NCBI RefSeq assembly: GCF_000424065.1
Contig: NZ_AUJE01000002.1
Span: forward strand, 113,392-177,391
Length of the DNA stretch: 64,000 nucleotides
Direction: 5' to 3'
DNA from: Selenomonas ruminantium subsp. ruminantium ATCC 12561
GTDB lineage: Bacteria > Bacillota > Negativicutes > Selenomonadales > Selenomonadaceae
How positions within the stretch are numbered: the first letter of the stretch is position 1; every line of letters starts with the position of its first letter. A model generated the notes under the pieces. The model was not told where the DNA came from and did no database searches. It saw nothing but the letters and a program-made list of their open reading frames with translations. Below, piece by piece: positions 8,301 to 16,438 of this stretch. A program made the position numbers and the translations under genes.

Positions 8301-8927
8301 ATGCCAAAGGTTTCAGAAGAAGTGCTGCTCGCGCGGCGGGAAGAGATTATTGATGCTTGTGCCAAGCTCTATGAGACGATGAATTTTAAGGATATCACGC
8401 TCAAAGAGATTGGCAAGGTGACGACCTTTAACCGCACGGCCATTTACAACTATTTCAATACGAAGGAAGAAATTTTTCTCGCCCTGATGCAGCGGGAGTA
8501 TGATTTGTGGGTAGCTGATCTGGAAGAGCTGCTGTCTGCACATGAGTCGTTAAGCCATGATGAATTGGCAGATGCCCTGTCCCGTTCCTTGGAAAAGCGG
8601 TCAAGGCTGTTGAAGCTTCTCTCCATGAATCATTTTGATATGGAAGGGAACAGCCGCTATGAGAATCTGGTGGAGTTCAAGCGTTCGTATGGCAAGTCCA
8701 TGCAGGCGGTGCGTCATTGTCTGGACAAGTTTTGCCCGGAAATGAATGAAGTGGCCAAGCAGAGCTTTATCTATGCGTATTTCCCGTTTATCTATGGGAT
8801 TTATCCCTATGCCGTGGTGACGGAGGAGCAGAAAAAAGCGATGGCCGAAGCGGGTGTTGATTATAAGTATCTGTCCATCTATGAGATTTCCTATAATTGT
8901 CTGCGGAAGCTGTTAGGCGTGAATTAA
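8301..8927 (+). CDS. TetR/AcrR-family transcriptional regulator
   Basis: This 208-residue regulator has its helix-turn-helix at residues about 10-56 (EIIDACAKLYETMNFKDITL, then IGKVTTFNRTAIYNYFNTKEEIF), the classic TetR N-terminus. The remaining helical domain should bind the inducer; no cysteine-based switch stands out. It is followed 11 bases later by a Tat-exported amidohydrolase and then flavodoxin and YciI-like genes, so it heads an operon. Its promoter carries two 13-bp operators, suggesting autorepression, and matching operators at 32.45 kb point to a second target, an aldo/keto reductase. GCAGGAGG precedes the ATG. Confidence 0.9.
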   Translation: MPKVSEEVLLARREEIIDACAKLYETMNFKDITLKEIGKVTTFNRTAIYNYFNTKEEIFLALMQREYDLWVADLEELLSAHESLSHDELADALSRSLEKRSRLLKLLSMNHFDMEGNSRYENLVEFKRSYGKSMQAVRHCLDKFCPEMNEVAKQSFIYAYFPFIYGIYPYAVVTEEQKKAMAEAGVDYKYLSIYEISYNCLRKLLGVN

Positions 8928-8938
8928 GGAGGGATACC

Positions 8939-10000
8939 TTGAAACGGCGTGATTTTCTCAAAGCAGGTATTGGCGGGGCGTTTGCCCTTTGGGGGCTGGG
9001 GGCTATGCAGGAAAAGACGGCAATGGCAGCCGGCAGGGAAGCGCTCCCTGCCGGGCGCAAGATTGATGTGCATGCCCATGCAATTCTGCCGAGCTTTGTG
9101 CAGGGGCTTACAAAGCTCGGCATTGATGCGGCGGCTGAGGAGGGTTATCCTTTGCCCGCCTGGTCGGAAGAAGCGCATTTGGCGTTTATGCAGCAGGCCC
9201 GGATTGATTATACGGTGCTGTCGCCGGCAACACCGCATATCTATAACGGAGATGAAAAGCTGTCCTGTGAGGTAGCGCGGGAAATCAATGAGGAAACAGC
9301 CGCCCTTTGCCGCAAGTATCCGGATAAATTTGGCTTTGTGGCAGCCCTTCCCTTTCCGAGCAGCGAGGGCAGTATTGCAGAGATAAGGTATGCGATGGAT
9401 AAGCTGGGGGCTTTGGGCGTGAAAGTTCCGAGCAATGCCGGAGGTATTTATCTGGGCGATGCACGCTGGGAAGCGGTCTTTGCAGAACTAAACCGCCGTC
9501 AGGCGCTGATTATCCTGCACCCCAGTCCGGCAAGGGAACTTCCGCATAAAGGGACGGTGACGGGGCAGGTCATGGCGTTGTTTGAATATCCTGCCGATAC
9601 CACGCGAGCCGTTGTCAACCTGCTCGCCAGTGGCATGCTGGAGCGTTATCCTAAGGTTCGTCTGGTCGTGCCGCACTGCGGTTCCTTCCTGCCTTATATG
9701 AAACAGCGGGCCAAGGCGATGTTTGCCATGCTGGCAGGCATGCAGATGATGAAGCCGGTGGATATGGAAGCGGGCATGAAGCAGCTTTATTATGATTTGG
9801 CTGGTGACCCCATGCCGGAGGCGATGGATATGCTGCTGAAGATTACCGATGAAGGTCATTTGCTCTATGGCAGTGACTTCCCCTATGTTCCGGCGAAAGC
9901 CTTGCTGGGCAAGAAGGCCGCTTTGGATAATGAATTGGCAAACAGGCAATGGCTGGCGAAAATATATTGCCAAAATTCGCAAGAGTTAATCTTTTCGTGA
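8939..10000 (+). CDS. Tat-exported amidohydrolase (metal-dependent, ACMSD/decarboxylase-like)
   Basis: This 353-residue protein has a twin-arginine signal (KRRDFLKAG at residues 2-10, hydrophobic stretch, cleavage near AMA-A). The mature protein begins with the amidohydrolase-2 metal motif HVHAHAILP. Later family features are PHIYNGDEK, VPSNAGGIYLGD, a GSFLPY segment after VVPHC, and LYGSDFPY carrying the catalytic Asp. The family includes decarboxylases and lactone or amide hydrolases; the substrate is not readable. TTG at 8939 is chosen because AAGGAGGG lies at 8926-8933 and the Tat motif follows directly. It forms an operon with the TetR gene upstream and the flavodoxin downstream. Tat export fits a protein folded around metal in the cytosol. 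Confidence 0.82.
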   Translation: MKRRDFLKAGIGGAFALWGLGAMQEKTAMAAGREALPAGRKIDVHAHAILPSFVQGLTKLGIDAAAEEGYPLPAWSEEAHLAFMQQARIDYTVLSPATPHIYNGDEKLSCEVAREINEETAALCRKYPDKFGFVAALPFPSSEGSIAEIRYAMDKLGALGVKVPSNAGGIYLGDARWEAVFAELNRRQALIILHPSPARELPHKGTVTGQVMALFEYPADTTRAVVNLLASGMLERYPKVRLVVPHCGSFLPYMKQRAKAMFAMLAGMQMMKPVDMEAGMKQLYYDLAGDPMPEAMDMLLKITDEGHLLYGSDFPYVPAKALLGKKAALDNELANRQWLAKIYCQNSQELIFS

Positions 10001-10028
10001 TAATGCGTATGTGTAAGGAGAGAAGACG

Positions 10029-10577
10029 ATGAAGGTTTTAGTTATTCATGGCAGCATGAGAAAAAATGGCAACACGGGAATCCTGGCGGACGAATTTATC
10101 CGCGGCGCGCAGGAAGCCGGGCATGAGACGGAGAAAGTAGAACTGCGGGATAAAACCTTTGGTGACTGCTATGGCTGCCGTGCCTGCCATAATAATGGCG
10201 GCACTTGTGTGCAGAAGGACGATATGGCTGAAGTGCTCGAAAAGCTAAAGGCTGCGGATGTTATCGTATTGGCATCCCCGCTCTATTACTTTACCTGGAC
10301 GGGGCTCATGAAGCGGTTTCTGGACCGTACCTATCCCTTGCTGCCAATTCTGAAAGACAAGGATTTTTATCTGCTTACCTTGGGCGGCGTGCCGGATAAG
10401 AAATTTATGGCCAATATTCTTTCGGATTTTAATATGTATGTGGGCTGTTTCAAGGAATTCAATCAGGTGGGCGTACGCAATGCAGGTGCCATTATCGGTA
10501 CTTCGGCTTTGGCACCCGGTGCCATTCGTGAATCGGCAGCGATGCAGGAAGCCTATGAGACGGGCAAGAATTTGTAA
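10029..10577 (+). CDS. NAD(P)H-dependent FMN reductase / flavodoxin-like protein
   Basis: The protein has 182 residues and is cytosolic. It has the flavodoxin-like fold with the FMN phosphate loop GSMRKNGNT at residues 8-16 and an ASPLYYFTWTG loop at about 82-92. A cysteine cluster CYGCRACHNNGGTC lies at about 47-60, as in the iron-sulfur-flavoprotein-related family. These enzymes transfer electrons from NAD(P)H to quinones, nitro compounds or other acceptors. It sits in the TetR operon, 28 bases after the amidohydrolase and 12 before the YciI-like gene. Close relatives in this window are at 10921 and 30469. Confidence 0.85.
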   Translation: MKVLVIHGSMRKNGNTGILADEFIRGAQEAGHETEKVELRDKTFGDCYGCRACHNNGGTCVQKDDMAEVLEKLKAADVIVLASPLYYFTWTGLMKRFLDRTYPLLPILKDKDFYLLTLGGVPDKKFMANILSDFNMYVGCFKEFNQVGVRNAGAIIGTSALAPGAIRESAAMQEAYETGKNL

Positions 10578-10589
10578 GGGGGAAGAAAA

Positions 10590-10892
10590 ATGTTCATCAT
10601 CAATCAGGTGTTAAAGGCAGACAAGATTCCGGCAGGTAAGGGCGAGGAGCTCTTTAAGCAACATATTGCCTGGTTTACCAAACATTTTGAGCAGGGCGAT
10701 TTCCTGCTGGTGGGGCCGTATACCGACAAAGAGATGGCCGGGATTATGATTAGCGGCGCCGAAACGCGTGAAGCCGTGGACGAAATCCTGCGGGAAGATG
10801 TGTATTACGCAGGCGGCATGGCCGATTATGAAGTGCGTTCCTTTAAGGCCGCGATGATTTCGCCGTCCCTGGCTGACTGTGCAGGCAAATAA
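10590..10892 (+). CDS. YciI-like / muconolactone-isomerase-fold protein
   Basis: The protein has 100 residues. The sequence has the ferredoxin-like dimeric alpha+beta barrel pattern of YciI proteins: an N-terminal strand, the His-containing HIAWFTKHFEQGDFLLVGPY segment, and a C-terminal strand ADYEVRSFK. The family's function is poorly known; members are often fused to or next to redox and detoxification genes. It is 12 bases after the FMN reductase gene with an AAGGGGGAAG site, and is thus in the TetR operon. Confidence 0.75.
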   Translation: MFIINQVLKADKIPAGKGEELFKQHIAWFTKHFEQGDFLLVGPYTDKEMAGIMISGAETREAVDEILREDVYYAGGMADYEVRSFKAAMISPSLADCAGK

Positions 10893-10920
10893 GCAGCGGC
10901 ATTGAGGAAAGGAAATCCTT

Positions 10921-11604
10921 ATGAACAGACGGGAATTTATACAGCTTGCCGGCACAGGTGCTATGACCTTGTTTCTTTCCGGCTGTGGTCTGGGCGCGCT
11001 GACTGGCGAAAAGAGCAGTAAGGAAGCAAAGGAATTTGTACCGGGAAGTGTTTCGGGAGGAAAGAACATGAAGATTGTGGTGATTACCAGCAGCCCCCAT
11101 CCGCAAAATGAGTCCACCTCGATTTATTTGGCAGACCGGTTCACCGAAGGGGCGAAAAGCGCCGGGCATGAAGTCTTTACCTTTGATGCGGCGCATGAGG
11201 AAACGCATCCTTGTCAGGGCTGTGACAAATGCGGCATGGATGGCCCATGCGTGTTCAAGGATGCCATCGAAAATACCCTGATGCCCAAGATGCTGGCGGC
11301 TGACCTTATCGTGCTTACCACGCCGCTGTATTACTTTGGTATGTCGGCCCAGTTAAAGATAATCGTGGATAGGTTTTATTCGCGGACGGAAAAACTGCAT
11401 GGCAAGAAATCCATTATAATGGCTACGGCCTATAACAGTGCGGATTGGACGATGGAAGCACTGGCCAATCATTATGAAACGTTGGTGCGCTATATGGAAT
11501 GGCAGGATGTCGGGCAGGTTTGGGCGACAGGCTGCGGCGCCCGCAGTCTGGTCGAAAAGTCATCCTTTGCCGATATGGCGTATAAAATAGGCGCCAATTT
11601 GTAA
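10921..11604 (+). CDS. Tat-exported lipoprotein with FMN reductase / flavodoxin domain
   Basis: The protein has 227 residues. The N-terminus carries both a twin-arginine motif (NRREFIQLAG) and a lipobox (LFLSGCG, Cys at residue 22). After a short linker, a complete flavodoxin-like domain starts at about residue 50 (MKIVVITSSPHPQNEST), with the cysteine cluster CQGCDKCGMDGPC and a TTPLYYFGMSAQ loop. The inference is that FMN binds in the cytosol, the folded protein is exported by Tat, and lipid anchors it outside the membrane. A start at 11068 would give a cytosolic form, but the signal fits the family of Tat-lipoproteins seen elsewhere in this window (23147, 56531). It is the last gene of the TetR operon before a MerR-type promoter. 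Confidence 0.82.
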   Translation: MNRREFIQLAGTGAMTLFLSGCGLGALTGEKSSKEAKEFVPGSVSGGKNMKIVVITSSPHPQNESTSIYLADRFTEGAKSAGHEVFTFDAAHEETHPCQGCDKCGMDGPCVFKDAIENTLMPKMLAADLIVLTTPLYYFGMSAQLKIIVDRFYSRTEKLHGKKSIIMATAYNSADWTMEALANHYETLVRYMEWQDVGQVWATGCGARSLVEKSSFADMAYKIGANL

Positions 11605-11614
11605 GAGAAAATAC

Positions 11615-11645
11615 TTGACTTGAAGTTTACTACAAGTGTTAGAGT
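11615..11645 (+). promoter_or_regulatory. MerR-type promoter/operator (copy 1)
   Basis: TTGACT at 11615-11620 and TAGAGT at 11640-11645 are separated by 19 bases, the overlong spacer typical of MerR-activated promoters. The spacer holds the dyad TTGAAGT-TT-ACTaCAAG. The same element recurs at seven other places in this window, including in front of the merR gene itself. Confidence 0.8.
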
Positions 11646-11683
11646 GAACATAGATGAAATTGGTGATGAAAGGGGATAACATT

Positions 11684-12313
11684 ATGCGAAAACTATGGAT
11701 TGCCTGTTTGGGCGTGTTGATGATTTTAGGTCTGGTGGGCTGTGGTACAGAGTCGGGCAAGACGGCAGAAAAGGCCGCACCGGCACCTGTGCAGACTACG
11801 GCACAGGCAGACAGCAAGGCACCTGCGGCTAAAGGCAAGATTCTCGTGGCGTATTTCTCGGCCACGGGCAATACCCGCACGCTTGCAGAGAATGCGGCTA
11901 AGGCTTTGAATGCGGACCTCTACGAAATTCGTCCGGAAGTTCCTTATAGCAAAGAGGACTTGAACTATAATGACGAAAGCACTCGCGCTACAGTGGAACA
12001 GAAGAACGACAGCGCCCGCCCGAAACTGGCGGATAAGAATGCACCGATTGCGGACTATGATACCATCGTACTGGCATATCCCATCTGGTGGGGACAGGCG
12101 CCGCGCATCATGGATACCTTCGTGGAAAGCTATGATTTCACGGGCAAGAAAATGACTGCCATCTGCACCTCCGGCGGCAGCGATATCGGCACGAGTGCTG
12201 ACTATCTGCAGAAGCTGACCAAGGGCAAGGCTGAATGGAAGGCCGGCAAGCTGTTCTCTCCGCAGGCCAAAGCCGAAGACATCAAAAGTTGGTTTAATGG
12301 TCTGGGCTTATGA
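11684..12313 (+). CDS. Flavodoxin domain lipoprotein
   Basis: The protein has 209 residues. A Sec lipoprotein signal (MRKLWIACLGVLMILGLVGC, lipobox LVGC with Cys20) is followed by an Ala/Pro/Lys linker and a flavodoxin_4-type domain from about residue 55: FMN loop YFSATGNTRT, then YPIWWGQAPR, a long-chain-type loop, and TSGGSDIG. The domain should carry one FMN and shuttle electrons outside the membrane. ATG 11684 has AAAGGGGAT 8 bases upstream; an earlier in-frame ATG at 11654 lacks a site. The gene lies under a MerR-type promoter and overlaps the DUF4405 membrane gene by 4 bases, so the two are co-translated; the membrane protein is a plausible electron partner. Confidence 0.85.
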   Translation: MRKLWIACLGVLMILGLVGCGTESGKTAEKAAPAPVQTTAQADSKAPAAKGKILVAYFSATGNTRTLAENAAKALNADLYEIRPEVPYSKEDLNYNDESTRATVEQKNDSARPKLADKNAPIADYDTIVLAYPIWWGQAPRIMDTFVESYDFTGKKMTAICTSGGSDIGTSADYLQKLTKGKAEWKAGKLFSPQAKAEDIKSWFNGLGL

Positions 12314-12981
12314 ATAAGTTCAAAATAAATTTTCGCATGACAGTGACGGCACTTTTGCCGTTGCTGTTTTTGCCCATTATGTGCTTCCATTATGTGCCCA
12401 AGGTACTGCATGAGGTGCTGGGGATTTTATGGTGGCTGTTGGTGCTCATACATATCGGTCAGAATCGGCAATGGTTCGCTTCACTTAAACGCGGGCGCTG
12501 GTCAATTTTTCGCCTTATCGGTACCGTAATTGATATTTTACTGTTGGTGGTGCTGCTGGTAATGGTGGGCGCAGGTTCCGGCATTTCCAATCATCTGTTC
12601 AAGGAAATCATGCCGCTGGATATTCAGCGCAGTATTCTGATTCATCAGCTGCATGTGTCCCTGCCTTATGCGCTGCTAATCCTGATGGGCTTGCATTGGG
12701 GGCTGCACGTTAAGGGATGGCGGGAAAGATGGCATCTGCCCTGGCCAGCGTTCCTGCCGTTAAAAGTGGTGCTGGCAGTTTTGGTGGCCGCGGGCGGGAT
12801 TTATGGTTCCTTTTTGGACCGCGTGGGGGACCGCCTGCTGATGAAACATATTTTCGCCACGCCGGCCACAGGTGAACCGGCAGTCGTATATGTCGGCTTG
12901 CTGTTAGCGATAATGGGATTGTATATCATAATCGGTGCTTTGCTGGCTAAATTTTTACATTTCCGGATTGACAGATTGTGA
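12310..12981 (+). CDS. DUF4405-type membrane protein (cytochrome-b-like)
   Basis: The protein has 223 residues, mostly in about five to six hydrophobic helices. Paired histidines in membrane segments (HYVPKVLHEVLG, LIHIGQN, LIHQLHVSLPY, GLHWGLH) match the DUF4405 / transmembrane di-heme pattern, in which helices hold b-type heme. The gene overlaps the exported flavodoxin by 4 bases (ATGA). This suggests a quinol-to-flavodoxin or flavodoxin-to-membrane electron step, an inference from context. Regulation is presumably by the MerR-type promoter at 11615. Confidence 0.75.
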   Translation: MNKFKINFRMTVTALLPLLFLPIMCFHYVPKVLHEVLGILWWLLVLIHIGQNRQWFASLKRGRWSIFRLIGTVIDILLLVVLLVMVGAGSGISNHLFKEIMPLDIQRSILIHQLHVSLPYALLILMGLHWGLHVKGWRERWHLPWPAFLPLKVVLAVLVAAGGIYGSFLDRVGDRLLMKHIFATPATGEPAVVYVGLLLAIMGLYIIIGALLAKFLHFRIDRL

Positions 12982-13006
12982 CAATTATGCGATATTGTTG
13001 TATAAA
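12978..13006 (+). promoter_or_regulatory. Probable sigma-70 promoter of the thioesterase gene
   Basis: GTGACA at 12978-12983 and TATAAA at 13001-13006 are separated by 17 bases. The element overlaps the end of the DUF4405 gene and lies 32 bases before the thioesterase start. Confidence 0.55.
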
Positions 13007-13037
13007 ATAAAAATAAGAGCAGAAATGAGGAAAATAG

Positions 13038-13532
13038 ATGTCAACAAAGATTTATTTAAGTGAAGTGATGATGCCCAGCCAGACGAATCCCAACGGGAAT
13101 GTTCATGGCGGCGAATTGATGAAGATGATGGATTCCACAGCCTATGCAGCAGCCCGCAAATACAGCCGCTCCAATGTGGTAACGGCGCGCGTGGATGAAT
13201 TGGAATTTCATACGCCGATACTGATTGGCGATTTGGTCACTTGTACGGCAGAGGTCATTTATGTTGGCCACACGTCCATGGAAGTGGCGGTAAATGTCGA
13301 GGTAGAAGTATTAGAAGCAGAGCAGGGCCCGCAGCATGCTCTGTCCGCCTATTTCACGATGGTTGCCTTAGACCGCAACGGCCGTCCGATGGCTGTGCCG
13401 CCGTTGAAACTGGAGACAGAGGAAGCTAAAGCTGCCTTTGAAGCTGCAAGAAAGCGTCATGAGCTTTATCATGAACGCAAAAAACAGCGGGAACTGGCTA
13501 AACAAAAATTGACCGAGACGAAAAATGAATAA
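13038..13532 (+). CDS. Acyl-CoA thioesterase (hotdog fold, YciA/BFIT type)
   Basis: This 164-residue cytosolic enzyme hydrolyses acyl-CoA thioesters. The family signature is MMPSQTNPNGNVHGGELMKMMDSTA, in which the N-x-x-G-x-x-H-G-G-x-x-M/L-x-x-x-D pattern carries the catalytic Asp near residue 36. The hotdog strands follow, with VTARVDELEFHTPILIGDLVTCTAEV. A charged C-terminal helix (residues 130-164) extends beyond the single domain. It has its own promoter and a strong terminator and is a stand-alone housekeeping-type gene. Confidence 0.9.
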   Translation: MSTKIYLSEVMMPSQTNPNGNVHGGELMKMMDSTAYAAARKYSRSNVVTARVDELEFHTPILIGDLVTCTAEVIYVGHTSMEVAVNVEVEVLEAEQGPQHALSAYFTMVALDRNGRPMAVPPLKLETEEAKAAFEAARKRHELYHERKKQRELAKQKLTETKNE

Positions 13533-13552
13533 TAGCAAAAAGAGCAGAATAT

Positions 13553-13604
13553 AAAAAACGGCGGTTGCACAGGTGCGAAAACCTGATGTAACTGCCGTTT
13601 TTTA
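13553..13604. terminator. Bidirectional terminator between thioesterase and TSCPD genes
   Basis: A long stem pairs AAAACGGCGGTTGCACAGGT with its complement across a GCGAAA loop, with A and T runs on both sides. It serves the converging genes on both strands. Confidence 0.85.
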
Positions 13605-13624
13605 TTGGTTTGTGTTCAGAAGGC

Positions 13625-13894
13625 TTAGGCGCCTTTCACATCAGCCAAAGCTTCGCTCAATGCTTTGGACAGTTGGTCGGCACAGGAAGTACCGCGTCCG
13701 CGGCAATCGTTGCCCTTCAACATAGCGGCGATATTTGCCGCATCTGCGCCTTCGACCAGTTTGCTGATGGCTGCCAGATTGCCCGGGCAGCCGCCGGTGA
13801 ATTGAACGTCATGCAGCTTGCCGGCCTCATCAATACTGAAGTCGATTTGCTTGCTGCATACACCCTGGGGCTGATAGGAATAATTTTTCATCAT
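13625..13894 (-). CDS. TIGR03905-family TSCPD domain protein
   Basis: The protein has 89 residues. It is recognised by the conserved CPGNLAAISKLVEG segment and C-R-G-R-GTSCADQLS near the C-terminus, the TSCPD motif region also found at the end of class II ribonucleotide reductases. The stand-alone family is common in anaerobic Firmicutes and has no settled function; the cysteines (Cys13, Cys35, Cys63, Cys70) suggest metal or thiol chemistry. AAGGAGAG precedes ATG-ATG. Confidence 0.85.
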   Translation of the reverse strand: MMKNYSYQPQGVCSKQIDFSIDEAGKLHDVQFTGGCPGNLAAISKLVEGADAANIAAMLKGNDCRGRGTSCADQLSKALSEALADVKGA

Positions 13895-14157
13895 TTGCTC
13901 TCCTTAAACATTAAACATCGACAAACCTAAGAGTATTATACAAGATATAAAAAAGTTAGCAAGTATGCAAAAAGTTATCTATTTGGTGCGTATAGAACAG
14001 GGATTTTTAAGCAAAATGTCGAATAGTTCTAATAGGGTTAGTGTATACAGGTGCCTGCATACGGGATAGGCTGCAAAGGTATCTGCAGTTAAGGCTCTGA
14101 ACAGGAAAAAGGGAAAATGTCAGAGGCGGGGGCTTTTTGAGGAGGATTAGGGAATAG
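13895..14157 (+). other. Intergenic region with a structured leader before the symporter-SBP gene
   Basis: This 263-base gap holds AT-rich DNA followed, at about 14050-14140, by a GC-richer stretch with a small hairpin CTGCA/TGCAG near 14075-14095 and a larger stem CTCTGAACA/TGTCAGAG around 14096-14129. A GGGGGCTTTTT run follows, then GAGGAGG. The stem plus T run next to the ribosome binding site could be an attenuator. Glycine and c-di-GMP riboswitches were considered because of the downstream genes, but I could not match their conserved cores. Confidence 0.35.
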
Positions 14158-16419
14158 ATGGAATTCATTATGCAAATCAACGAAGTGGCTAATCACTTTG
14201 TTTGGGGTCCTCCGGGCATGACTTTGCTTGTGGGGACAGGTATTTATTTGACTTTATTGCTGGGCTTCCCTCAACTTCGCTATTTTTTCCCGGCAATAGC
14301 CGAAGTTTTCAGCTTCCGGGAAAAGAACGAAGAGGATAAGTCCATTTCTTCGTTTGCGGCAATGGTTACGGCGATGGCCGCGACGGTGGGAACCGGCAAT
14401 GTGGCGGGTGTAGCAACAGCCTTGCACCTGGGTGGACCTGGGGCGTTGGTCTGGATGCTCATATCGGCGTTCTTTGGTATGTGTACCAAGTTTGCTGAGA
14501 TTACACTGGCTGTTCATTACCGGAAAAAGGATGCGCATGGTGACTGGCGCGGCGGTTCTATGTATGTTTTGGAACATGGCCTGGGTGAATGGGGAGGCAT
14601 CTGGAAAACGATAGGGAAGGCATTGGCGGTTTTGTTCGCGCTGTTTGCACTGTTTGCATCTCTGGGGATGGGGGGCGCCGTGCAGGCAAATTCTGCTGCG
14701 GAAGTGCTGTTTATGGGCTGGAACGTGGACCATCTGAACAGCGGTGTTATAATGGCTGTGGCTGTAGGAGTGGTCATTGTCGGCGGCCTTACCAGTCTTT
14801 CGCGTGTGACCTTGTTTGTTGTTCCGTTCATGGTGGTTTTTTATATGGTGAGCACGGGATTCCTGGTGCTAACCTACTGGGCGCAAATTCCTGCGGCGAT
14901 TACCAATGCGATTCATATGGCGTTTTTCGCTGACCCTGCGGTTGTTACCGGTGGGGTGGCCGGTTGGTGTGTGATGGAAGCCATTCAGCGGGGAGTCGCC
15001 CGTGGCGTATTCTCCAATGAGGCGGGGATGGGCTCTGCCCCTATGGCATATGCCACGGCGGATAATGCGCATCCGGTTCAGATGGGGTTCTATGGTATCT
15101 TTGAGGTGTTTGTGGATACATTTGTCATCTGTGTTCTTACGGGGCTGGCCATTCTCGTTACCGGCACGATGACGTACTACCCGGAACTGACGGGGGCACA
15201 GCTAGCTCTGCAGTCCTTTGAGGTGGCGTTGGGAACGCCAGGCAAATATATCCTGGCGACGGGGCTGCTGCTCTTTGCAACTACAACGATACTGGGATGG
15301 TACTGGTATGCGGAGACGGCGGTGACGTATCTGTTTGGTGTGCGTTTCAAGCCGGTTATGAAGCTGCTGCTGATTGCTATGATTATCGTTGGTGCCTCTG
15401 GTGCGCAGTTGCTTGGCGCGGCAGGTAATGACTATCTGGACAATCTATGGGATATTTCGGATACCCTTAATGGTCTTATGGCATTTCCCAACCTGATTGG
15501 CCTGTTGCTGCTTTCGCTGACGCTTAGGCGTCTGGTGAAGGATTACGATGCGCACAAAGATGTGCAGAAGGTGTGTGACGTGCCGGATAAAAAGCCCATG
15601 TCCAAGGAATGGCGGGCTTTTCTGATTGTGTCTGTTTGTGCTGTATTGCTGCCGCTGGGGATAATCTATTTTTGCCGTGATTCACAGGAGTCTGTCCGTT
15701 CTCAGGATGTTTCCCTGCAAATGGTCGTAGATAACGGACATTTTGTAATTGGCGTTGATGATAATTTCCCACCCATGAGCTTTACCGATGAACATGGGGA
15801 CCTGGTCGGCTTTGATGTTGACCTGGCGCGTGAGGTCGGCTCCCGTTTGGGGGTCACGTGTGAGGTACGGCCCATCGCTTGGAAAGACAAGGAAGACGAA
15901 CTGAATGGCAGAACAATTGATTGTATCGGCAGTATGTCGGTAACGCCTCAAGCCGCGGAGAATATGCTCCTGTCGGAAGCGTATATAAAAGACAATTTGG
16001 TTTTCGTTGTTCGCGGAGACAGCAGCATTATGTGGATACATGACCTCAAAGGAAAAACGCTGGGGATACAGATTGGTTCCACAACCTTTGATAGCTTTAT
16101 GGAATCGGGCCTTTCCAAGGAGGTTAAGGTTGTTCCGCTTATGGACAATGTGGAGGTTCTTCATCAGGTAAAAGATGGAAAAGTGGATGCGGGATTTGTG
16201 GATTCGCTGGCCGCATTTTATTTCATCCATTCGAGCAGTGATCGATATTTTATCCTTCCCGACAGCCTGAGTGAGGAAGATTTGGCTTGGGGATTTAGAA
16301 AGGAGGACAAAGAACTGCAAAACAGAGTGCAAAAAATTCTCAGCGAAATGAAGGTAGATGGCACTTTGGGGAGAATCTCCCAAAAGTGGTTTAAGAGTGA
16401 TATTATCATTGTTCGGTAA
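14158..16419 (+). CDS. Alanine/glycine:cation symporter fused to a periplasmic amino-acid-binding domain
   Basis: The protein has 753 residues. Residues 1 to about 480 are an AGCS (sodium:alanine symporter) with its core segment TVGTGNVAGVATALHLGGPG and about eleven membrane helices. A further helix near 485-505 leads into an SBP_bac_3 domain at about 520-750 (VIGVDDNFPPMSFTDEHGDL, a GFDVDLAREVG segment, CIGSMSVTP, DAGFVDSLAA). Such binding domains normally feed ABC transporters or sit in sensor kinases; fusion to a secondary symporter is unusual. The gene ends 19 bases before a hybrid histidine kinase, so the fusion may be a transceptor that reports amino-acid occupancy to the kinase. The start at 14158 has GAGGAGG 12 bases upstream. 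Confidence 0.85.
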   Translation: MEFIMQINEVANHFVWGPPGMTLLVGTGIYLTLLLGFPQLRYFFPAIAEVFSFREKNEEDKSISSFAAMVTAMAATVGTGNVAGVATALHLGGPGALVWMLISAFFGMCTKFAEITLAVHYRKKDAHGDWRGGSMYVLEHGLGEWGGIWKTIGKALAVLFALFALFASLGMGGAVQANSAAEVLFMGWNVDHLNSGVIMAVAVGVVIVGGLTSLSRVTLFVVPFMVVFYMVSTGFLVLTYWAQIPAAITNAIHMAFFADPAVVTGGVAGWCVMEAIQRGVARGVFSNEAGMGSAPMAYATADNAHPVQMGFYGIFEVFVDTFVICVLTGLAILVTGTMTYYPELTGAQLALQSFEVALGTPGKYILATGLLLFATTTILGWYWYAETAVTYLFGVRFKPVMKLLLIAMIIVGASGAQLLGAAGNDYLDNLWDISDTLNGLMAFPNLIGLLLLSLTLRRLVKDYDAHKDVQKVCDVPDKKPMSKEWRAFLIVSVCAVLLPLGIIYFCRDSQESVRSQDVSLQMVVDNGHFVIGVDDNFPPMSFTDEHGDLVGFDVDLAREVGSRLGVTCEVRPIAWKDKEDELNGRTIDCIGSMSVTPQAAENMLLSEAYIKDNLVFVVRGDSSIMWIHDLKGKTLGIQIGSTTFDSFMESGLSKEVKVVPLMDNVEVLHQVKDGKVDAGFVDSLAAFYFIHSSSDRYFILPDSLSEEDLAWGFRKEDKELQNRVQKILSEMKVDGTLGRISQKWFKSDIIIVR

Positions 16420-16438
16420 CTCTGTCAGGAGGACAAAA

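Noticed and set aside
14040..14157. Glycine or GEMM c-di-GMP riboswitch before the symporter fusion
   Set aside because: The conserved cores of both classes could not be found; only generic hairpins are present.
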